From Acholeplasmatales bacterium DTU067 (GTDB lineage: Bacteria > Bacillota_I > Bacilli_A > ML615J-28 > CAG-698), in assembly GCA_001512995.1 (NCBI GenBank), contig LFRY01000065.1, positions 23,324 to 67,718 on the forward strand: a DNA stretch of 44,395 nucleotides. Reading direction: 5' to 3'. The translations under genes were made by a program, and so were the position numbers. The notes under the pieces are model-generated. The model was not told the DNA's origin, ran no database searches, and saw nothing but the letters and a program-made list of their open reading frames with translations. Positions 17,286 to 24,885 of this stretch are shown piece by piece. Position 1 is the first letter of the stretch. Every line of letters begins with the position of its first letter.

Positions 17286-17915
17286 TCATCTCCTCAAATA
17301 CGGATTCAAGGCCCTTTCCCGGGCAAGGCTCGTCGGAGCCGAATGGCCGGGATGGACCGGGTAATCCCCCAGTGATAGGAGTTTATCCAAACTCTTCTTC
17401 AGGGTTTCATGGTCGGAGGTTTCCAAATCGGTGCGACCGACCGAACCCCGGAAGAGGGTGTCGCCGGTGAACAGATTGCCCCCTGTCAGGACCGACAGCG
17501 AACAGTCCGAATGCCCCGGAGTTTCCAGAAAATAAAATTCGGTTCCGAGGAGTTTGTGAACCCCATCCCCCGTAATCGCAATTATTCTTTCCTCCGGCAC
17601 CTGGAACTTCAGTTCCAGGCCGAGGAGCGCGCTCGCGTTCTTCCGGGGATCCTCGAGTTTGTCAACCCCATTCGCATGCATGTAAACAGGGCAGGAGGTT
17701 TTCTCCAAATAGGACGAAATCTCATGGATGTGGTCGAAATGGCAGTGAGTGATGATGATGGCTTCAATCCTTGCGTTTCTGTTTCCATAAACTACCCCAT
17801 AGGGCACGCAGGGGTCGATGATGACTTCTCCCAAGTCGTTTTCCAAGAGATAAAGATTGCATTCCAGGAAGGAAGAAACAAACCGCCTGACGGAGAGTTT
17901 ATTTGCCTGCGACAT
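17286..17915 (-). CDS. MBL-fold hydrolase, glyoxalase II-like (YqgX type)
   Basis: 209 residues. The metal motif THCHFDH (H-x-H-x-D-H) lies near residue 57, followed by ETPGHSDCSLSVL, GDTLFRGSVGRTD and VHPGHS, which together give the binuclear zinc site of hydroxyacylglutathione-hydrolase-like proteins. The ATG at 17915 is chosen over one 42 bases upstream because ACGGAG lies before it. It overlaps the ROK kinase stop by 17 bases. A glucokinase near a YqgX-like gene also occurs in Bacillus, which suggests a role in sugar-derived aldehyde detoxification; this is inference. Confidence 0.85.
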   Translation of the reverse strand: MSQANKLSVRRFVSSFLECNLYLLENDLGEVIIDPCVPYGVVYGNRNARIEAIIITHCHFDHIHEISSYLEKTSCPVYMHANGVDKLEDPRKNASALLGLELKFQVPEERIIAITGDGVHKLLGTEFYFLETPGHSDCSLSVLTGGNLFTGDTLFRGSVGRTDLETSDHETLKKSLDKLLSLGDYPVHPGHSAPTSLARERALNPYLRR

Positions 17916-18807
17916 GAGCTGCTCCGTAGATTCCGGCGTCATTGCCCAATGAGGCAAGCGCGAATTCGGTTTCTTTGAGCGCGAAAAAGCAGACTTCGCG
18001 GAATTTTTTTGAGAGTTTGTCCAGCAAAAAAGTGCCGACTTTCGAAACCCCGCCCCCGATGATGAAGGCTTCGGGATTTAGCACCGCCCCGATGTTCGCA
18101 AGCGTTACCGCAAGCGCCTCAACCATCTTGTCGACCGCCTCAAGAGCGACTTCGTCCCCTTCCTTGGCAAGGTCGAAGATGGATTTTGCGGAAAAGCCGG
18201 TTTGGTGGAGGCGCGTCTTCCGCCCCTCGGAAAGTTCCTTTGCCGTGATCACAAGCCCCGTTGCGCTCGCATATCTTTCAAAGCAATCATGCCTCCCGCA
18301 ATTGCAGAGTCGCTTTCCATCATTGGCAATCTGCATGTGGCCGATCTCTCCGCCGGCGCCGTTTTCCCCTTCCAGAACTTCGCCGTCGATGACCACGCCG
18401 CCGCCGATGCCGGTTCCGAGGGTCACGAAGACGAAATTTTTGAATTTGCTGGCGCTGCCCGCTGCCATTTCTCCGATCGCGGCGGCGTTGGCGTCATTCA
18501 ACACCCTGACCCGCGCTTCCGGATATCTTTCCCTGATCAGCGCTTCCGCTTCCACTCTACCCCAACCGAGATTCTGGGCTCCGTTCACGATGCCCTTGAA
18601 AACCGGTCCGGGAATGCCGACGCCGATGCCGGCGATTTTTTCCCCCTTGCTTAATTCGTCGATTTTCCGGAAAAGATCCGGCAAAACATACCGTCCCCCT
18701 GCGGATGTGTCCGTTTTGATGCTGGTTTTCAAGACCAATTCCCTACCCTTAAATTTCCCGATTTTTATTTCCGTTCCCCCGATATCAATTCCGAATATGC
18801 AACCCAT
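17899..18807 (-). CDS. ROK-family glucokinase
   Basis: 302 residues from the ATG at 18807, which has GGAGG 7 bases upstream; the longer frame would add an implausible leader. The phosphate loop GIDIGGTEIK is at about 6-15, followed by GIPGPV, LNDANAAAIGE (catalytic Asp), GTGIGGGVV, and the ROK zinc site H-M-Q-I...CNCGRHDCFE. It is probably a glucokinase, but the ROK family also includes fructo-, allo- and N-acetylmannosamine kinases. No DNA-binding N-terminus is present, so it is not a ROK repressor. First gene of the nfnAB operon. Confidence 0.9.
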   Translation of the reverse strand: MGCIFGIDIGGTEIKIGKFKGRELVLKTSIKTDTSAGGRYVLPDLFRKIDELSKGEKIAGIGVGIPGPVFKGIVNGAQNLGWGRVEAEALIRERYPEARVRVLNDANAAAIGEMAAGSASKFKNFVFVTLGTGIGGGVVIDGEVLEGENGAGGEIGHMQIANDGKRLCNCGRHDCFERYASATGLVITAKELSEGRKTRLHQTGFSAKSIFDLAKEGDEVALEAVDKMVEALAVTLANIGAVLNPEAFIIGGGVSKVGTFLLDKLSKKFREVCFFALKETEFALASLGNDAGIYGAAHVAGK

Positions 18808-18848
18808 AATATCCTCCATTCTTCTATTAAAATTATAACATATTAAAA

Positions 18849-18878
18849 GGAAATTGTTAATTCCCTTTAACAATTTCC
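18849..18878 (-). terminator. Rho-independent terminator after the YlmC/YmxH gene
   Basis: A perfect 12-bp stem (GGAAATTGTTAA with TTAACAATTTCC, 6-base loop) followed by TTTTAATA on the minus strand. It closes the yqeG-yqeH-yqeK-rsfS-ylmC unit. Confidence 0.8.
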
Positions 18879-18889
18879 TGCTTCGCTCA

Positions 18890-19126
18890 TTAATAGCTGG
18901 AATAATTGACGATGATCACTTCTCCACCGATTTTCACTATCTGATTCCAGGGAATGACGGCGTTGTTCCCGGAAGAAAAGAAATTGGCAAACCTGGTATT
19001 GGGCTGGACGGTAATCGAGATGATGCGGCCGCTGGTCGGGTCGATCTCAAGATTGGAGATCCTACCCAATTTGCTTCCGTCAACGACGTTGATGACGTCT
19101 TTGGATTGCAGGTCGCCTAAAAGCAT
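18890..19126 (-). CDS. PRC-barrel protein, YlmC/YmxH sporulation-related family
   Basis: A 78-residue single PRC-barrel domain. MLLGDLQSKDVINVVDGSKLG followed by RISNLEIDPTSGRIISITV matches YlmC/YmxH. The family is widespread in spore-formers; ymxH disruption has a weak phenotype and the molecular role is unknown. SD GGTGAG. It ends the ribosome-assembly operon and is followed by a strong terminator. Confidence 0.85.
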   Translation of the reverse strand: MLLGDLQSKDVINVVDGSKLGRISNLEIDPTSGRIISITVQPNTRFANFFSSGNNAVIPWNQIVKIGGEVIIVNYSSY

Positions 19127-19170
19127 AATCTCACCAATACATTATATAAGGCATGATTAGAGATTATACA

Positions 19171-19317
19171 TCATTTTTCGCGGTACTTATCCGAATACAA
19201 AAGCTCCAGCCCGATTTCTTCCTGCGCCCGCTTCCTCCTTCTTTTTTTTCTGCCTTCCCTGTGGAGAATGTAAAAACGGTAACCGTTCTTTGTTTTTGTA
19301 ATGAAATAATTCTTCAT
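19171..19317 (-). CDS. Small basic protein, 48 residues, unknown
   Basis: An ORF between rsfS and the PRC-barrel gene on the same strand. It begins MKNYFITKTKNGYRFYI, has a strongly basic stretch (REGRKKRRRKRAQEE, about residues 22-36) and ends LLYSDKYREK. GGTGAAGGA precedes the ATG. The gap to rsfS is 38 bases and to the next gene 44 bases, so it fits operon spacing. The basic run suggests RNA or ribosome contact, which would suit the cluster, but no family is recognised. Confidence 0.5.
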   Translation of the reverse strand: MKNYFITKTKNGYRFYILHREGRKKRRRKRAQEEIGLELLYSDKYREK

Positions 19318-19355
19318 GTCCTTCACCGGAATTAGTTTGTCCGGGAAAGAGCATT

Positions 19356-19697
19356 TTATAAGCAGGTTTCGGGATCGATTTGCGGGAGATCCTTCCAAAG
19401 TTTATCGAGATCGTATTTCGCCCTTTCTTCCGGCAAAAATACATTCACAAGGATGTCGCGCATGTCGACGAGCGCCCAGTAACCGCCCCTGAGGCCTTCG
19501 ATGCCTTTCAGGTAATAACCTTTTTCCGCGCTCATTTTTCTGAGCCGCTGCACCGCGGCGGAGAGCTGGCGCGAATTGTTCGCCGTGGAATTGACGACCA
19601 AATCATAGAAAGGGGTAATCGTTTCTGTCCGATAAATTTTGATGTCCTCCATCTTCGAGTCAGAGAGACATTTGATGACGTCTTTTAAAATCTGCAT
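19356..19697 (-). CDS. rsfS: Ribosome silencing factor RsfS
   Basis: A 113-residue RsfS/Iojap protein. It blocks joining of ribosomal subunits by binding L14 (uL14) during starvation. Family motifs are visible: ITPFYDLVVNSTANNSRQLSAA, then GYYLKGIEGLRGGYWALVDMRDILVNVF and the late YDLDKLWKDLPQ. It overlaps yqeK by 13 bases, the same order as yqeK-yqeL in Bacillus. Confidence 0.94.
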   Translation of the reverse strand: MQILKDVIKCLSDSKMEDIKIYRTETITPFYDLVVNSTANNSRQLSAAVQRLRKMSAEKGYYLKGIEGLRGGYWALVDMRDILVNVFLPEERAKYDLDKLWKDLPQIDPETCL

Positions 19698-20257
19698 TTT
19701 ACCTCCGTGTATTTCTGATACAGTTTTCGATTGTGTTCGCCGGGAAAAGCTTTGAGGAGCGCTTCGACCTTCACAAGTATCGCTCCGTAAAAATCCCTGC
19801 GGGAAAGCCTTCTCGCTGCTTCGAATTCCGGTCCCCGCCGGTTTTCCTCTGTAATGTCCGCAAGATAAATCACTTCTTCAAGCAATCCCATCTCCGGGCT
19901 GCCGAGCGTGTGGTTCCTGACGGCGGCGAGAATGTCCGGATCGACAAGGCCCAGTTCTTCCCTGATGATATAGGGCCCGAGCAGCGAATGCCAGACCACC
20001 GGATTCAGTTCCGATATTTCTGGGTCGAGTTTGTATTTACGGATGACTTCCCGGAAACGCTCCTCGGATTCAAATTTCGCATAATCATGGAGGAGAGCGG
20101 CGACCGCGGCTTTGTTTTTGTCAATGGGAAAACCGAAGCAATCGATCAATTCCAGGGCTTCCTTCTTCACTCCGAGCGCATGGCGGAAGCGTTCTTCGAT
20201 GCCGGGCTGGCCGGATTTTTGGTATTTTTCCCAGAGCAACTTTTCGTATTTTTTCAA
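19685..20257 (-). CDS. yqeK: HD-domain hydrolase YqeK (Ap4A symmetrical hydrolase)
   Basis: 190 residues with an HD metal site: RFRHALGV (H26), ALLHDYAKF (H57, D58), VVWHSLLG, AVRNHTLG, and YLADITEE. The family hydrolyses diadenosine tetraphosphate to two ADP. It overlaps the yqeH stop by 4 bases (ATGA). In Bacillus yqeK follows nadD; here nadD, aroE and yhbY are missing from the cluster. Confidence 0.93.
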   Translation of the reverse strand: MKKYEKLLWEKYQKSGQPGIEERFRHALGVKKEALELIDCFGFPIDKNKAAVAALLHDYAKFESEERFREVIRKYKLDPEISELNPVVWHSLLGPYIIREELGLVDPDILAAVRNHTLGSPEMGLLEEVIYLADITEENRRGPEFEAARRLSRRDFYGAILVKVEALLKAFPGEHNRKLYQKYTEVKCRF

Positions 20258-21348
20258 ACGATCGCCTCGCGCAAGCTAACTTTAATTTTTTCAAAACAAT
20301 ATAAATCCACCTTCCCGCTTCCGACCAAAGCGATGAAACCCAGCCCGGAAATCGCAATTTCCCGTTTTTTTTCTCCGAAAGCAAAACTATATTTCCGAAA
20401 ATTGCCCAGTTTTTCTCTTTCCTCCGCATCGGGAATTTTCAAGATGTCATCCTTGTGCCCCTCATAAAATGCCTCGGCGTTCGTCGTTTTCGTTCTGTGC
20501 ACCGTCAGAGCATTCGGGACATTGACGACGAAGGAGGATGCTTCCCCGGAAAGAAAATCCAAACGGCAGAAACCGCCGATGAAGAGCGTCTGTTTGGGCT
20601 TGAGCTGGTAGACGCGGGGGCGGATGAATTTTTTCTGCAGCATGAGTTTCTGATGGGCAAAAGAAAGATAATATGTCGCCTGTTTGCGGTTGGGAATGCC
20701 CGGGGTGTCGAGCAGATGGCTCCCGTCAGGAAGCGGTATTCTCACAAGGCCCAGGGTTGTGGAAACGGCGGTGCTGGTCGTGAGCAGTTCACCCTCAAAC
20801 CCCAGTTTCTTAGCGAGCGCATTGATGACAGTGCTCTTACCGACATTGGTCGTGCCCACGAAACAGATGTCGCTTCCGCCCTTCAGGCGGAATAATTCCG
20901 AGAGCAAACCCTCGATGTCCGAGCCTTTGAAAGCGGACATCAACATGACCCCTTCCGGAACAATTCCCCGTTCCTTCAGGAATTTTCGTAAATAGGCCAA
21001 AATTTTTTCTTTTTTGACCGATTTCAAAAACAAATCGAATTTGTTGGCGACGATGATTTTTTTCCTCTGCGGAAAAGTCCCTAAGTTTTCCGGAAAGGTT
21101 CCCTCCAGATCAAATATGTCGACGATGCAGACAAGCAAAGCATCCCTGGAGATTTTCCCGACCTCTGCCAGCAACTCCGCTTCGTCGATTGCGACTTCCA
21201 ATCCGCGGTTATAATGCATTAAATTATAACAGCGTTCGCAGCGGAAATCGTCGCTTCGTTTTTCCAATACATCGGCGCGGATGAAACCAGGCAATTTCGG
21301 ATCAACTGTCTGGATCTTCGCTCCGCAACCCTTGCATTTAAGTTCCAT
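20254..21348 (-). CDS. yqeH: Ribosome biogenesis GTPase YqeH (circularly permuted)
   Basis: 364 residues. An N-terminal zinc finger (CKGCG at 5-9 and CERCYNLMHY at about 37-46) precedes a GTPase with permuted motif order: G4 NKFD (about 107), then G1 GTTNVGKST (about 165), then G3 DTPGIPN (about 214). This order is diagnostic for YqeH, which is needed for 30S assembly. The C-terminal domain binds RNA. It overlaps yqeG by 11 bases. Confidence 0.95.
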   Translation of the reverse strand: MELKCKGCGAKIQTVDPKLPGFIRADVLEKRSDDFRCERCYNLMHYNRGLEVAIDEAELLAEVGKISRDALLVCIVDIFDLEGTFPENLGTFPQRKKIIVANKFDLFLKSVKKEKILAYLRKFLKERGIVPEGVMLMSAFKGSDIEGLLSELFRLKGGSDICFVGTTNVGKSTVINALAKKLGFEGELLTTSTAVSTTLGLVRIPLPDGSHLLDTPGIPNRKQATYYLSFAHQKLMLQKKFIRPRVYQLKPKQTLFIGGFCRLDFLSGEASSFVVNVPNALTVHRTKTTNAEAFYEGHKDDILKIPDAEEREKLGNFRKYSFAFGEKKREIAISGLGFIALVGSGKVDLYCFEKIKVSLREAIV

Positions 21349-21901
21349 CGTTTACCCTCGCTATTTTTTCATGAACTTCCGGGTATTTTTTCTTCAGCCG
21401 CTTCAAAACATGATTTTCGTTCAGGCGATTAAATTTGGTATACCATTTTTCGCTCCTTTTTTTCAAGGGTTTCACCAAAATAACGTCGATTCCGAAGCGG
21501 TTCCCTCCGAGAACGTCGGTCATCAGCTGATCCCCCACGGCAACAATTTCCCCGGTTCCATGGGGAGAGGCCATTTTCAATGCCCGGCGGTAGCCGCGCC
21601 CGAAGGGCTTGAATGCCTTTTCCACAAACTCCAAACCGAGGGGTTCGGTAAAGGCCCGGACTCTCGCTAAACAATTATTGGAAATGAGAATGATCCGAAA
21701 CCCTATTTTTTGGATGTTTTCAAGCAAAGCCCTGATCTCCGGAGTCGGAAGCGCAATGTCATAGGGAATCAAAGTATTGTCTATGTCCATTAGTATTATT
21801 CTTTTTCCGTTCTCATATAATTTATTGTAATCAATGGAAAAAACATCTTTGAAACAATCATGGGGAATGAATTTTTCAAGCGGATAAATCAATTGCAGCA
21901 T
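21338..21901 (-). CDS. yqeG: YqeG-family HAD phosphatase
   Basis: 187 residues of HAD class IIIA. Motif 1 is MDIDNTLIPYD (nucleophile Asp39, Asp41), motif 2 is ILISNN, and the late motif is GDQLMTDVLGGNR. The substrate is unknown in the family, although co-occurrence with yqeH suggests a role in ribosome maturation. SD GGAGG. It is the first gene of the cluster and has a good promoter just upstream. Confidence 0.93.
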   Translation of the reverse strand: MLQLIYPLEKFIPHDCFKDVFSIDYNKLYENGKRIILMDIDNTLIPYDIALPTPEIRALLENIQKIGFRIILISNNCLARVRAFTEPLGLEFVEKAFKPFGRGYRRALKMASPHGTGEIVAVGDQLMTDVLGGNRFGIDVILVKPLKKRSEKWYTKFNRLNENHVLKRLKKKYPEVHEKIARVNDGT

Positions 21902-21919
21902 AAAATCCTCCGTTAGAAT

Positions 21920-21948
21920 ATTATATCAAAAGTTCAGACAAATGTCTA
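21920..21948 (-). promoter_or_regulatory. Promoter of the yqeG operon
   Basis: TAGACA (21943-21948) and TATAAT (21920-21925) with a 17-base spacer, 20 bases before the yqeG start. AGACA and TGTCT form an inverted repeat overlapping the -35. It lies in the 66-base divergent gap shared with sigK. Confidence 0.7.
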
Positions 21949-21967
21949 AATTAAAAGGAGAAATTCT

Positions 21968-22639
21968 ATGTTTGAATTGCTTGCGCTCCTGCTGCTTCCG
22001 CTCTTGGGCGCCGTGAGCTCCCAAAGCTTTCCGGAAGTGCTCTCCCCGGAAGAGGAAGAAAAATACCTGAAGCTGTGGCAGGAGGGGGACGAGAACGCGC
22101 GTACGAAGCTGATTGAGCATAATTTGCGTTTGGTCGCGCACATCGTCAAAAAATTCGAAAACACCAAAGAAGACAGGGAGGATCTACTTTCGATCGGGGC
22201 CTTCGGATTGATCAAGGCGGTCGACACATATAATTTCTGTTCCAACACGAAACTCGCAACCTATGCAGCCCGCTGCATTGAAAACGAAATTCTCATGCAT
22301 CTCAGAAGCTCCAGACGGAAAAAACAGATCAGCTGGCTGGATTCACCAATCGGGTCAGACAAAGAAGGGAACGAAATCAAGCTAAGCGACGTTATCGAAG
22401 ACCCCTCCAAATCGGCGCTCGAAAAGTTAGAGTTCGAAGAAAAGGTCGCGACCATCAAAGAAGCCCTGAAAACCCTCACGCCGCGGGAATACGACATCAT
22501 TTCCCGCCGTTTCGGTCTGGATGGGAAAAAAGTCGAAACGCAACGGGAAATCGCGAAGAGCCTGAACATCTCCAGGAGCTATGTGTCCCGGATCGAAAAA
22601 AGAGCTTTGACGAAACTCTATCTGAAAATAAAAAAATGA
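21968..22639 (+). CDS. sigK: RNA polymerase sigma factor SigK-like, with pro-sequence (late mother-cell sporulation)
   Basis: 223 residues, closely matching Bacillus sigma-K in regions 2 and 4: IEHNLRLVAHIVKKFENT (region 2.1), NTKLATYAARCIENEILMHL (2.3-2.4), PIGSDKEGNEI, and TQREIAKSLNISRSYVSRIE (4.2). The N-terminus MFELLALLLLPLLGAVSSQS is a hydrophobic extension ahead of FPEVLS, which aligns with FPQPLS of pro-sigma-K, so it should be made as a membrane-bound precursor and cut by SpoIVFB (present at 29905). The gene is intact, with no skin-like insertion. SD AAAAGGAG. It is one of only two plus-strand genes. Confidence 0.92.
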   Translation: MFELLALLLLPLLGAVSSQSFPEVLSPEEEEKYLKLWQEGDENARTKLIEHNLRLVAHIVKKFENTKEDREDLLSIGAFGLIKAVDTYNFCSNTKLATYAARCIENEILMHLRSSRRKKQISWLDSPIGSDKEGNEIKLSDVIEDPSKSALEKLEFEEKVATIKEALKTLTPREYDIISRRFGLDGKKVETQREIAKSLNISRSYVSRIEKRALTKLYLKIKK

Positions 22640-22662
22640 CCGTCCGTTACCCAACGGACGGT
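22639..22662. terminator. Bidirectional terminator between sigK and bcp
   Basis: A perfect 10-bp stem (ACCGTCCGTT with AACGGACGGT, 4-base loop) flanked by T5 on the plus strand and by TCATTTTTTT on the minus strand. It starts at the last base of the sigK stop and serves both convergent genes. Confidence 0.9.
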
Positions 22663-22665
22663 TTT

Positions 22666-23118
22666 TCAAAACAGCGCCAGTATCTCCTGTGCATTATTGT
22701 TCGGATCAGCGTTTTCGAAGATCTTAAGAATCCTACCTTCTTCGTCCAAAACGAAGGTCGTGCGGCTGACACCGAAATAGGTCTTTCCGAACCTTTTCTT
22801 TTCCGTCCAAACACCGTAGGCTTTGATCGCTTCAAGGTCGGGATCGGCAAGCAAAGTGAAGGGGAGTTCGAGCCGTTCCGAAAACTTCTTGTGGGAAGAG
22901 ACGGAATCCTTGCTGATGCCGATGACGGCGATACCATTTTCCTGAAAAGCTGAGTAGGCATCCCGGAAAGCGCAAGCCTGGCGGGTGCAGCCGGGCGTGT
23001 GGTCCTTGGGATAGAAATAAACGACAGTCTTCCTGCCCCTAAAGGAAGAAAGGCTGACATCGTTTCCGGATTGGTCTTTAAGCTTGAATGCGGGCGCGGT
23101 TTGTCCTTCTTTGAGCAT
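22666..23118 (-). CDS. bcp: Thioredoxin-dependent thiol peroxidase Bcp (peroxiredoxin Q)
   Basis: 150 residues. The peroxidatic site is YPKDHTPGCTRQACAFRD with Cys44 and, five residues on, the resolving Cys49 of the two-Cys BCP type. Later motifs GISKDSVSSHKKF, FTLLADPD and RTTFVLDEEG are typical. It reduces hydroperoxides using thioredoxin. SD AAAGGAG. It stands alone between two terminators with TATAAT about 35 bases upstream. Confidence 0.95.
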   Translation of the reverse strand: MLKEGQTAPAFKLKDQSGNDVSLSSFRGRKTVVYFYPKDHTPGCTRQACAFRDAYSAFQENGIAVIGISKDSVSSHKKFSERLELPFTLLADPDLEAIKAYGVWTEKKRFGKTYFGVSRTTFVLDEEGRILKIFENADPNNNAQEILALF

Positions 23119-23182
23119 GGCAAACTCCTTTCTTTTTTCTAATTATATACCGAATCGGAAAAGAAAGGAGGGAATATGCTTA

Positions 23183-23207
23183 ATAAAAAATCTGGCCTTG
23201 CCAGATT
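23183..23207 (-). terminator. Terminator after the small membrane protein
   Basis: AATCTGGC pairs perfectly with GCCAGATT around a 3-base loop, followed by TTTTATT on the minus strand. The stem begins two bases inside the stop codon of the 37-residue ORF. Confidence 0.85.
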
Positions 23208-23320
23208 CATTTCGATTCCGTATTCGAAAAAATCATTTCCTGCCATGTGCTGCCCAAAAATTTCGGAACCACCAACAGAAACAAAACGACCGCAACAAGA
23301 ACCACGCCTTTCCTGCTCAT
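23207..23320 (-). CDS. Single-pass membrane microprotein, 37 residues
   Basis: A short ORF with an excellent SD (GAGGTGA) 5 bases before the ATG and a terminator directly after. The sequence begins MSRKG, then a hydrophobic run VVLVAVVLFLLVV (residues 6-18), then PKFLGSTWQEMIFSNTESK. This is the plan of a single-pass membrane peptide with a basic cytoplasmic end. It lies 43 bases after asnA, and CATATAAT just upstream may be its own -10. The family is not recognised. SD, TM segment and terminator together argue that it is real. Confidence 0.7.
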   Translation of the reverse strand: MSRKGVVLVAVVLFLLVVPKFLGSTWQEMIFSNTESK

Positions 23321-23363
23321 GCTTCACCTCATTACATTATATGAAACAGGATGGTTTTTGAGC

Positions 23364-24368
23364 CTAGAGAATCGGTATCCCCAGTTTTTCCAGTTCTTTC
23401 AGGTCTTCTTCTTCCCAAAGCGAGACCTGGACTTCGCCGATGTGGACCTTTTCCAGCATGACCAGGCAGAGCCGGCTCTGGCCGATGCCACCGCCGATCG
23501 AATGAGGAAGCAGTTCGTGAAGGATGTCCTGATGAAAGGGGTATCGCAGTTTGTCAAGGGCGCCGGCGGCTTCCAATTGCCGGAAGAGGGATGCTCCGTC
23601 CACCCTGATGCCCATTGAGGAGAGTTCGACGGCCTTGTTTAAGGGTTCGTACCATAGGATGATGTCTCCGTTCAGATTCCAGTCGTCGTAGTCGGGAGCC
23701 CTGAGATCATGGGGCCGACCGTCTTCCAGGGGCCAGCCGATGCCGATGATGAAGACGGTGCCGTGCTTCCTCGCAATCGCGTTCTCCCTTTCTTCCGGAG
23801 TCATTTCCGGATAGAGTCGCTGCAGTTCTTCTGCCGTGATGAAGAAGACATCCTCGGAAAATTCCATTTTCAGTTGCGGAAAACTGCGGTTGACCAAGGC
23901 TTTCGTTTCCGCAAGCGCCCTGACGATTCTCCTCACGGTCATCCTTAAATAATCGAGATTGCGGTCGCATTTTTCGATGCATTGTTCCCAATCCCATTGG
24001 TCGACGTAGATGGAATGGAGATTGTCGAGCTCCTCATCCTTTCTCAGGGCGTTCATGTCGGTATAAAGACCGTCCCGGGGCCTGAAACCGTATTTCCCCA
24101 GAGCCATCCGCTTCCACTTCGCCAGGGACTGCACCACTTCCGCAACCTCCCCGTTTGCTTTCAAGGTGAAACTCACGGGGCGTTCCACCCCGGTCAGATG
24201 GTCGTTCAGTCCCGATTTTTCATAAACAACCAGGGGGGCTGACACCCGCGTCAGGTTCAAACTTTCCGCCAGCTTCCTTTCGAAACTGTCTTTCACAAGC
24301 TTTATCGCTTTCTGCGTTTCCAACAAGTTCAGAAGCGGAACGTATTTTTTCGAAAAGCTGTGAATCAT
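23364..24368 (-). CDS. asnA: Aspartate-ammonia ligase (asparagine synthetase A)
   Basis: 334 residues of the class II aaRS-like AsnA family. It makes asparagine from aspartate, ammonia and ATP. Motifs are LTRVSAPLVVYEKSGLNDHLTGVERPV (about 39-65, in shorter segments), YVDQWDWEQ, KSRG-equivalent AIARKHGTVFIIGIG, ELSSMGIRVD and the class II motif 3 GGGIGQSRLCLVML. Its ATG overlaps the greA stop by 4 bases. It replaces the udk-greA neighbourhood known from Bacillus. Confidence 0.95.
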   Translation of the reverse strand: MIHSFSKKYVPLLNLLETQKAIKLVKDSFERKLAESLNLTRVSAPLVVYEKSGLNDHLTGVERPVSFTLKANGEVAEVVQSLAKWKRMALGKYGFRPRDGLYTDMNALRKDEELDNLHSIYVDQWDWEQCIEKCDRNLDYLRMTVRRIVRALAETKALVNRSFPQLKMEFSEDVFFITAEELQRLYPEMTPEERENAIARKHGTVFIIGIGWPLEDGRPHDLRAPDYDDWNLNGDIILWYEPLNKAVELSSMGIRVDGASLFRQLEAAGALDKLRYPFHQDILHELLPHSIGGGIGQSRLCLVMLEKVHIGEVQVSLWEEEDLKELEKLGIPIL

Positions 24369-24829
24369 TTTATGTCCTTGATGATCACATAGAATTCATC
24401 CCCGCCATCCGGTTTTACAAGCACCTTATCTCCGACCTTGTGGTGGAGAATCGCGGAGCCGAGGGGGGATTCATAGGAGATTTTCCCGGACAGGGGATCG
24501 GCTTCGAGTGTGCCGACGAGAACGAATTCATCGACCGTTCCGTCGTCAAATTCCAAAGTGATCTTTTTTCCCAAATTTGAGGAAAATGAATTGTTTCCGT
24601 CGATGATGACGGAATTTTTGATGATGTTTTCCAGTTCTTTGATTCTTGCTTCTATCCGCGCCTGCTCGTCGCGCGCCGCGTCATAATCCGCGTTTTCGGA
24701 AAGATCCCCCTGCGACCGCGCTTCTTTCAGGGATTCAATCACACGTTCTCTTTCCTTGCTTTTTAAATCATCCAACTCCATCTTCAGTTTATCTAATCCA
24801 GCGAGCGTCAAATGATGTTTTTCAACCAT
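24365..24829 (-). CDS. greA: Transcription elongation factor GreA
   Basis: 154 residues. The N-terminal coiled coil carries the conserved tip QGDLSENADYDAARDEQ with the acidic residues that reactivate backtracked RNA polymerase, and the C-terminal FKBP-like domain ends with ISYESPLGSAILHHKVGDKV. Normal length. SD GGAGG. A good vegetative promoter lies just upstream, and asnA is co-transcribed. Confidence 0.97.
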   Translation of the reverse strand: MVEKHHLTLAGLDKLKMELDDLKSKERERVIESLKEARSQGDLSENADYDAARDEQARIEARIKELENIIKNSVIIDGNNSFSSNLGKKITLEFDDGTVDEFVLVGTLEADPLSGKISYESPLGSAILHHKVGDKVLVKPDGGDEFYVIIKDIK

Positions 24830-24856
24830 GATTATCCTCCATAAATTTTTATAGTT

Positions 24857-24885
24857 ATTATATCAAAACGCCTTTTGAAAAACAA
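24857..24885 (-). promoter_or_regulatory. Promoter of greA-asnA, overlapping the trhP2 terminator hairpin
   Basis: TTGTTT (24880-24885) and TATAAT (24857-24862) with a 17-base spacer. The hairpin AAAACGC...GCGTTTT (24866-24893) encloses the -35, so the same DNA may terminate trhP2 and start greA. Confidence 0.7.

Noticed and set aside
21911-21948. Sigma-E promoter for sigK on the plus strand
   Set aside because: GAATATT is a perfect -35, but the only -10-like sequence (CAGACAAA) is 12 bases away and poorly matched, and the region already holds the yqeG promoter.
23321-23350. Sigma-E promoter upstream of the 37-residue membrane protein
   Set aside because: CATATAAT fits the -10, but no kmATATT-like element is found 13-15 bases upstream.
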